Of a stretch of DNA of 64,000 nt, positions 57,258 to 64,000 are shown one piece after another. The position numbers and the translations under genes were made by a program. This DNA comes from Nemania diffusa (lineage: Eukaryota > Ascomycota > Sordariomycetes > Xylariales > Xylariaceae), in contig JBBPUQ010000004.1 of the NCBI GenBank assembly GCA_038501195.1, positions 2,790,001-2,854,000 of the forward strand, read 5' to 3'. How positions within the stretch are numbered: position 1 is the first letter of the stretch; each line of letters opens with the position of its first letter. The notes under the pieces are model-generated. The model saw only the letters and a list, made by a program, of their open reading frames with translations. It did not search any database and was not told the DNA's origin.

Positions 57258-60200
57258 CTAATCGAATCCCTCAAATCCATCGTCTCCACCATCATCAGCC
57301 TTAGCCTTAGCTTCGCTAGCATATTTCGCTTGATTTTCCTTGCGGACCGCAGCAAGAAGTTGCGCGAGATCCATATCGTGCGCCTTCTGCTCGTCCGTCA
57401 TATTCTCCCTACGCTCAGCCTCCCGCTTCCGCTGCTTCTTGTCGCGGCGGGCAACCCTTGTCTCCTCTTGTTCCTGCTTACCGCTCCAGGCCTCGGCGTT
57501 GCGTTTGCGTTTCGCCCGATACGCCTCCGCCTCCGCTGGGTTAGGGGCCTCGGCATTCAATGTTTCCAAACGTTGCTTTTCTCGCGTTTTGTTCTGGTAG
57601 GCATAGGTATCCCAGTCTATGTCACAGCCCAATAGACGATCCCCTTGAAAGTGGCGGGCTTCGGGCATTTTAGGAAGGCGAAGCAAGCTGTCAAACTAGG
57701 TTAGCTACTACGCTACCAGAGGTGAAGCGGAGGGTTTAAGTTACCCCCATCCATTGCCCAATGCAGCCCAGTCAAGATCTCCCGTGCGGAAGATACTGTT
57801 TTGCCGATCAATGATCTGTATTTCAGCATAAGGCGGGAATGGAGAAAATACCTGCTAGCTGTGTGCTTGCTATAACTAATTTTGACGTTAGCATCGTAGA
57901 CAAGGATTGAAAGGGACTCTGGAACATAAGAACACCAACACAGGTAATGAGCCCGAATAGACATCCTTGATCTTGGTCATCGCGTAGACAAGCAAAAAGG
58001 GAAATGGAAACATTACTAACCTTCTAACCCAACTAACGAAGGCCTTTTGTGCCTTATCATACAACGCCCTATCCTTTCGAACTGTGTCCCGTATTTCTGT
58101 AGTCATTTGATCTGCTTCAAGATCTGAAATTGTGACATCAAACTGAAGAAATGGCATGATGGGTGTTTTCCTGACATCTAGAAATGGAATATAATCGGTC
58201 TCGTTAGGCTGTAAAAGGACTGAAGAACCAATCAGTATCTATTATACTGATTCATATGCTGGCATTCCAATGGAAAACCAATTACTAAGCAAGTCGATTC
58301 AGGAAACATGCAATGGCCTTGGACAAAATATGGAGAGAGGAATGAATGTGACAGAAGACTAACCGGTGGAAAGCCCTCTTCTGCCTGCTCGTCCCGCTCG
58401 TCCGCATCGATGTAGAAAAGTCTTAGGGTCTATTAGAAAACTAGGAGTTAGTATACGCTGTATAGGAACAACTCTCAGTAGCGCCAGAAGTATGGGGTGC
58501 TGCAAGCAGAATGCAACTAATTTAAACAGCCCTAAATCCCGAAACGAGTTAACGTAGTATCAAGATGTCGTGAACTGACCTGTAGGAGGATCGATCTGCA
58601 ACACAAAATCGACAGCAGGGAAATCGAGTCCTAAAGACGCCAGTAATCAGTGATCGAGTTCAAAGTAAAACTGCTAGCAGTTTTATAAAGGTAAGGGATA
58701 AGGACACTCATAGAAATGAGCATGCCGTAGAGTAGGTCATGGGTGGAAATAAAGACTGTTCTTACCTCTTGCTGCAACATCTGTAGTTAGAAGTATAGAT
58801 GGTTCCGTAGCATTTAAGAATTTTGACACCCCCTTTTCTCTCACTTTAGCGTCTTGCTTTCCATGCAGTATATTGAGTTGAAAGCCTTCCGGTAATAATG
58901 CTGGGAGTATATTGGAGAAATAATCCACTGCTGCGCATGTCGACAAGAAAATAATGCTTCGTAAAGGCCTGGGCTCTAGCTTTTCGAGTAGCCGAACGAC
59001 CGATGGTAGCTTCTTCTGAGAGGGAGTGACGAGGTATGTCATTTGCAGACTCGCAGGTGTCTTTCGTTCTTCAATGATATCTCCTGATTTCGTTTTCACT
59101 CGGACTGAAATTTTCACAGGATTCCTTAGGCCGACACGAATAATCTCTGACACTGCTTCCCCAACACTCGCTGAAAAGAGACCGGTCCTCCTCTGCTTCG
59201 GTAATCGTGAGAGGATTCCCTGGAGATCTGTTTTGAATCCTAAATCCAACAGACGATCTGCTATGAATTAGCACGAGGTATCACGTTACAGCCCTAATCT
59301 CCCCAGCCAACAAATTACTTAATCAACTCACTAGAATAGAGAAGTATTAGCGTGACATCCAATGCGTTTTTATGATTAGGGGGGGATAGACTATCAGATC
59401 AGAACTGGCTTAGTACATACCCTGCCTCGTCTAATACGAGCATTTCAAAACTCGACTGTGGGCAGTGAACATGGGGTGAAGAGAGAAAATCGTTAAGGCG
59501 TCCGGGCGTTGAAATTATTACGTTAGGCGAGTGCCGCAAAAAAAAGCTCAGGTCCTGAGCAGGCGATATAGCGCTACCCCTACCGCCTGAGAGAAGTTGT
59601 GGGACGATAGCTGGGGAGCTAGTACCTATATATAACGGGCGACGAGTTAGAAACTACCGCTTATAGAACAAACCACGCTCATTCTTGAGGGGTTTGATAT
59701 CAAGCAGAGACATCCGTCGTACGGGAGCATAAGGTATGCCACGTGGGAGAGAACGGGCTTAGAATACATACTGGGCCTTTTTTCATCGTCGGAAGAAAGA
59801 TAAGGAGCCACAGCAACAGAGGCTGGATGAAATGCGACTAGGTCCGTAAGGGTTTTATGAATCTGGATAGCGAGCTCACGAGTGGGTGCGATCACTACGG
59901 CTGCTATGTGGTGCTTTTTCGTCGGCTCTTCAAGCCGAAGTATGCGATGTACTAGGGGCATCAAGAAAGCGAGAGTCTTCCCGCTGCCTGTCACGGCTTC
60001 AACAACCTATCATCGTTCATTGTTAGTGTCCAAAGCTCCATAGACATGCGCGCATCCAACGCAATCTAACCCGACACCAGACTCAAAGGGTCACGAACCA
60101 CATCCTTGTTTCCCGTACCCATTAATGGCCAAACACCTATGATAGTCAGTATAAAACCAGTCAGTCAATCTGGTAAGATGGTCTCACTCGCTTGAACGGG

Positions 60201-60311
60201 TGTCGCCCGGGTGAACCCCATCGCGGAGACAGCATCGAGAGACCAATCTGGAAAGCCCAGCGAGGCCCAAGCTCGGGAGTCACTCTTTGCCTTCTTCGTT
60301 TCGGATGGCAT
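57258..60311 (-). CDS. spb4: ATP-dependent rRNA helicase Spb4 (DEAD-box), about 637 residues
   Basis: Eleven exons: 60311-60188, 60136-60099, 60006-59772, 59625-59422, 59257-58766, 58630-58580, 58429-58364, 58219-58021, 57875-57852, 57795-57745 and 57687-57258, sum 1914 nt. The Q motif is [10 protein letters not shown] and motif I is AVTGSGKT (58-65). PTREL, STPGRL and DEAD (198-201) follow, with SAS in GLFSAS in place of SAT, as in Spb4. [21 protein letters not shown] and the Spb4 tail ([39 protein letters not shown], then a Lys/Arg-rich coiled region) complete the protein. Spb4 acts in 60S ribosome maturation in the nucleolus. At the exon 4/5 junction the sequence reads GCAGGGTATGT, so using the GT donor adds one base and breaks the frame inside the DEAD motif. 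The sum above assumes that base is removed. Confidence 0.88.
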
Positions 60312-61050
60312 ATCTCAAATCTCAATTATAAGGAAAAGGCCCGCGGTTATTAGATTCGGCATGCACTGCTCAGTCGCATAATAGGTGAGACGATGTACCT
60401 AGGCACTTAGGTCCAGGGAAAATTTAGGCGGTCTAGAGGGGCAAGACGCCTTTATCGGGCTCCTTATCTTAGTGTGCAGCTCGATCCCACTTAAGAGCGC
60501 GGCCCCCTGCCAGGTACCTTGGACGACCCCATAGCTACCAGGTACCTAGGTAAGAGTTCGCCAAGAGTTACTACTAGATAGGTAGGCCTACGCAGTAGAT
60601 ACTGCGTATACAGAATAACACATTTTAATTCCACCATCATCATCGATATCTACCTACCTTCAAGACACCCGGGGGACGGATATGACCCGACATTTTTTGT
60701 AGGGCCTCGATCTGTAGTCCATTTCGATTATACGAGATAACTTTACTCAAAGAAGGGGAAATTGAAAGAAATCCGCCAATCAAATAACCAGAAACACTGG
60801 GGTAACCAGCCATCGATGCAGAACAAACGCCGGACTGACTCACCGGCAACATGCGGGCACCGCTGAGTCCGGCCCCACACGGCGATCCGTAAGCCCCCGA
60901 AAGTTAGTCTACATGTTATTATATTAACCAGAGCTCTATCACGATCACTAGATCGGGTCTGGGCATCTTTATTCCAAGCGCTTTATACGTTGGTATCTCT
61001 GATATTATTTAGTATTTCAGATTCAAACAGAGAAATTTTACTCTTTCACC
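60312..61050. other. Intergenic region between divergent spb4 and methyltransferase genes
   Basis: No gene seen; the minus frame 60640-60852 is unsupported. It is rich in ACCTAGGT/GGTACC-like palindromes (60396-60600) and should contain both promoters. Confidence 0.45.
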
Positions 61051-62361
61051 ATGTCCGTCACTCTTAATATGCCCACCCTACACGACGAGGCCATCGCCTC
61101 CTGGAAAGTGAATGCCGCCTACTGGGATGACGGCATTGGCCAGGGGGGCAATAAGTACTGGAAGCGCTTGCAGCTGCCTGCGCTCGAGCGAATGATCCCA
61201 TTTCCAACGGGAACGGAGACGCGGGTTCTCGAGCTCGCAACAGGAAATGGCCTTGTGGCGCGCTGGCTTGCTAGCAACGGGGCCTCGGTGCTAGCGACAG
61301 ATGTCAACACGGAGATGCTAGAGATCGCCGCACGTCGTGAGCTACCAGAGCACAAGGGTAAGATTTCCTATTTGCAGCTAGACATTACGGATCCAGAAAA
61401 GTTGGACGCGTTGGCAGCAGATCATGTAAGTGCACCGAAATGGTTCATCATGACCCCTTGATAGTGAGAAATAAGCTTGGCGTGAAATAAAACACGAGTC
61501 TGGTTGAAACGCAGACTAAACACTATGAATGAGTCTTCAACAGGCCAGAGGCTTCGACGTTGTCATAATCAATATGGCGATCATGGACATCTCCACCATC
61601 GAGCCACTCGCCGCTGCGCTTCCGAAATTGCTTAAGAAGGGTGGCATGTAAGTCGTCCCAACTCTAATACATTTATTATATTATATGACGCCGGCCACCC
61701 TGCCTTTTTGGTATATGTCATACTTTATTACGTTAGAGTCTAATGGACTTGGTTCTATCCTAGCTTCGTCGGTACCGTCCCTCACCCCGTCTTCTTCACT
61801 TCCGGCGCACGACGAAGCATCCAAATTGGTAAGCAATTTATATGACTACGTTCTCCTTATTTGGGGTATAAAACCTTCTTTTAAGCAAAAATTGTGTTGT
61901 ACTAGAGGATGCTCCCGTTTTCGAAAAAGTTATAAATCACGCTCAAAACCCCGATGACTGACTTTCGGTGTCCTAGTGGACGGTGGACCGGACGGCTACC
62001 CTATAGTCATCCGTGCGAAAACGATTGAGAAATATCTTGACGTCCCACCTCACCGCGGTGTTGCATTATATGGACAACCAGCGCAGCAGGTAAGACATTC
62101 TCCCCGACCCAAGCTAGTAATCGAGTGATACCTAGTCGCAGCATCACGTAAGTGAAAACTGTAGATTAACTGACTCAGGTCTACTACCACCGCCCAATGG
62201 ACGAGCTATTCTCTACCTTTTTTAAGGCCGGTCTTGTTATGGACGCTATGGAGGAACCGGCCTTTACTTCCGAAGATGCTGTGCCTGAGAAACTTGAAGC
62301 CCATCCGAACTACACGCAGCTTCCTGCTATTCTTGCTTTTCGTATGCGGCAGGTCGTCTGA
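61051..62361 (+). CDS. Class I SAM-dependent methyltransferase, 279 residues
   Basis: Exons 61051-61425, 61544-61647, 61764-61828, 61977-62089 and 62179-62361 sum to 840 nt. Motif I is TRVLELATGNGLVARWLA (SAM-binding E-x-A-x-G-x-G), preceded by AYWDDGIGQGGNKYWKRLQLP, a start typical of small fungal methyltransferases. Motif II is VLATDVNTEML with the acidic ribose-binding residue, then YLQLDITD, FDVVIINMAIMDI (motif IV) and LPKLLKKGG (motif VI). The C-terminus (YYHRPMDELFSTFFKAGLVMDAMEEPAF) closes the Rossmann fold. Probably methylates a small molecule in the cytosol; no biosynthetic genes lie beside it. Intron 2 (116 nt) and intron 3 (148 nt) are longer than most in this window. Confidence 0.85.
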
Positions 62362-63027
62362 ACCACAAGATGGCTGAGGAATAGACAAGTAGGGATCAGG
62401 TTTGGCCATTTTGAATTAAATAATTGCAAATCTAGAAGAAAGGTGCTTAACCAGTCGTAGTTTTATTCTCGGTTTATAAGTGAATTAACCAGTAAAAAAT
62501 ATGCTTGACTTTTTGAAAATTACATTTGTTTTATATATTATTTAACTTAAAAATAACAAAAAAATTATTTATTTATTTTATTTTTTATTTAACTATTTAT
62601 TTAGTTATTCAATTTGCTACTTACTTAGTTATTAACCTAGCTATTCATCTAGCTTACTTATCACTTTACCTACGACTTTATTTACTCTACTCTACCTACG
62701 TACCTACCTATTTATTCTATCTATGTACTTACCTCCACTCTACTTTAGGTACTCTACCTACTCTACCTACTCCACCTGCCTCTCTACCTACCTACATACC
62801 ATACCCTTTACTCATATCATTCAGTAACGTATTTTATTACCCTGATCACTTCGTTGATTAACTTGATTGATTTAACTAATGTTTTTAGGTAAATGGATTA
62901 AACAAGGTGTTTTTGCGACCAAGGCATGTAAAACAAGTCAAGAGGCTATTATTTAACTAACTTCTCTTGTGTGCAGCGCTGTTCACATACATCAACTCTG
63001 CCCTCGTTTGACTCGAACTCTGCCGCG
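62362..63027. other. Intergenic region with pyrimidine-rich simple repeats
   Basis: No gene seen. About 62560-62800 is a degenerate TTATTTA/CTACCTAC-like low-complexity tract, and the frame 62526-62861 over it is an artefact of composition. The promoter of the following gene is expected in the last 200 bp. Confidence 0.5.
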
Positions 63028-64000
63028 ATGGCGGAACAACCGAAAGGCGCTGAGCCCATCGTTGTCAACTTCGGCAAGGCTGGCGATCAACAAGTCACGC
63101 TTAGGGCCCTTGAAGCTATCAAAAAATATTTTCAGCACCAGAATCACGAAGTTGCCAAATTTGTGGCTATCGCGAACACCACTAGCGAGTTCAATTTTGA
63201 TGGAAATGGCATGGCGTACGCCACGGTTGTTTTCCCAGAAGGCAGACCTACCCGTGATCAAGTGAAGGCCCATAACGACTGCGTATGCCAGTCTATAAAG
63301 GCAAAGGATATGCAAGATTTTCAGAACAAGGGTAACTCTAAGTTCGTGCCTGCCGAATATGACATGGCGTTGTGCTTTGGACCTGGAAACGTTCATAATC
63401 CAAAATTGTTCCGCCAAGTTATTCAAATCATCATGGAACAAATGACTAACCGCAAAAATAATAACAACATGATTGATGATAATAATCCCTTATGGGATAT
63501 AACTGGTATCCTGGTTGGACTTAAGCCGAACGCTCTGTCCACTGTTTGGGAGCAACTCGAGTTCAGCCTCGAAAATATCAACAAGAATTCGGTTAGAAGT
63601 ATTTTCGAACAACACGTTTTAGGCGCGGTAGCGCCCCAGAACAACGCGATGCAAGCCGTACTTGATATATTCGAGAAAGATCTCTATGACAAGGCGAAAG
63701 CTCTCCAGGAAAAAGAGAATAACTTTCACGAGAATATATATGATAGAGAAGAAGAGCTTGTTAGCACTGATAGCGCCGGAGATGACAAAGCCACAGGCAA
63801 ATATTCAGAAAAAAATACAAAAAAACGAGCTCCGGATAGAGATTCTGCTGAGGGTGCTAAAAGGGCGAAAACTACTCAGGCTACCCAAGGAGTCGGCAAA
63901 GCTGTAATAAAGAAAGAAGACATTATGGCTTTTTGGCAACAAAATAAAGCTCTACCGGTCCAAAATAGAGGTGCTTTAGTCACATATCTTTGGGACTTAA
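63028..64000 (+). CDS. Unrecognised protein, 3' end beyond the window (at least 324 residues)
   Basis: The ATG at 63028 opens a frame with no stop up to the window end. No intron is needed in 973 nt. The start reads MAEQPKGAEPIVVNFGKAGD; then come a predicted alpha/beta region (YATVVFPEGRPTRDQVKAH, YDMALCFGPGNVHNPKLF), a Lys/Asn-rich stretch (NRKNNNNMIDDNNP), helices (VWEQLEFSLENINK), and an acidic linker followed by a basic NLS-like patch (KKRAPDRDSAEGAKRAK). Codons favour A/T endings more than neighbouring genes (AAT, AAA, GAT, GAA runs). I recognise no family. The composition shift and lack of introns could mean a recent arrival or a mobile-element gene, which is inference only. Confidence 0.65.
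   Translation, partial: MAEQPKGAEPIVVNFGKAGDQQVTLRALEAIKKYFQHQNHEVAKFVAIANTTSEFNFDGNGMAYATVVFPEGRPTRDQVKAHNDCVCQSIKAKDMQDFQNKGNSKFVPAEYDMALCFGPGNVHNPKLFRQVIQIIMEQMTNRKNNNNMIDDNNPLWDITGILVGLKPNALSTVWEQLEFSLENINKNSVRSIFEQHVLGAVAPQNNAMQAVLDIFEKDLYDKAKALQEKENNFHENIYDREEELVSTDSAGDDKATGKYSEKNTKKRAPDRDSAEGAKRAKTTQATQGVGKAVIKKEDIMAFWQQNKALPVQNRGALVTYLWDL

Noticed and set aside
62526..62861. 111-codon Tyr/Leu-rich frame
   Set aside because: It is a translation of the TTATTTA/CTACCTAC simple-sequence tract, not a membrane protein.

Overview
This window reads as nuclear DNA of a filamentous ascomycete (Pezizomycotina). The genes are monocistronic and lie on both strands. They carry many short introns of about 50-60 nt with GT-AG ends and CTAAC-like branch sites, and the coding DNA is GC-balanced. 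One 13.8-kb block is almost pure A+T and shows the strand-symmetric C-to-T and G-to-A changes left by repeat-induced point mutation (RIP), a premeiotic fungal defence against repeats. Exon models here were built by hand, by joining reading frames at plausible splice sites and checking that the exon sum divides by three.

Layout. 1-4.9 kb: the 3' part of a xanthine dehydrogenase/purine hydroxylase gene, then a DUF7924-like protein of the PD-(D/E)XK nuclease type. 5.7-19.5 kb: a giant RIP-saturated LTR retrotransposon. It has two 320-bp LTRs and a 4-bp target-site duplication (CTGT). 19.8-22.0 kb: a 12-exon major facilitator gene. It is followed at 22.4 kb by a solo LTR of the same family in the opposite orientation, not mutated by RIP and with its own duplication (GTAG). 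24.6-28.1 kb: a secreted or membrane Cys-rich protein with a frame conflict, a GNAT acetyltransferase with a GC-AG intron, and a small caspase-like protein whose stop codon touches an 88-bp terminal-inverted-repeat element. 30.2-36.97 kb: an NmrA-like oxidoreductase, an intron-containing tRNA-Leu(CAG), a small hypothetical protein and an Ayr1-type short-chain reductase. 37.2-40.2 kb: a 901-residue protein with five Cys-rich modules of about 95 residues. 41.4-45.5 kb: a secreted CBM9-like protein, a metal-dependent amidohydrolase and a Rossmann-fold protein. 46.0-51.7 kb: a divergent pair, a DUF7708/STAND-like protein lacking a P-loop and an AAA+ ATPase with an apparent ubiquitin-like N-terminus. 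55.5-62.4 kb: a stomatin-like SPFH protein, the DEAD-box rRNA helicase Spb4 and a class I methyltransferase. From 63 kb to the window end: an unrecognised AT-richer reading frame that stays open at the edge.

How the genes relate. I see no biosynthetic cluster. Conserved housekeeping genes (purine hydroxylase, Spb4, stomatin, tRNA-Leu, Ayr1-like) are mixed with fast-evolving accessory genes. Several accessory genes belong to classes seen in fungal self/non-self or stress systems: caspase-like, STAND-like, AAA with ULD, and PD-(D/E)XK-like. Linking them functionally is speculation. The best-supported unusual features are the retroelement with spared outer edges, the five-module Cys protein, a 20-nt intron-like gap in the STAND-like gene and a one-base splice conflict inside the DEAD motif of Spb4.
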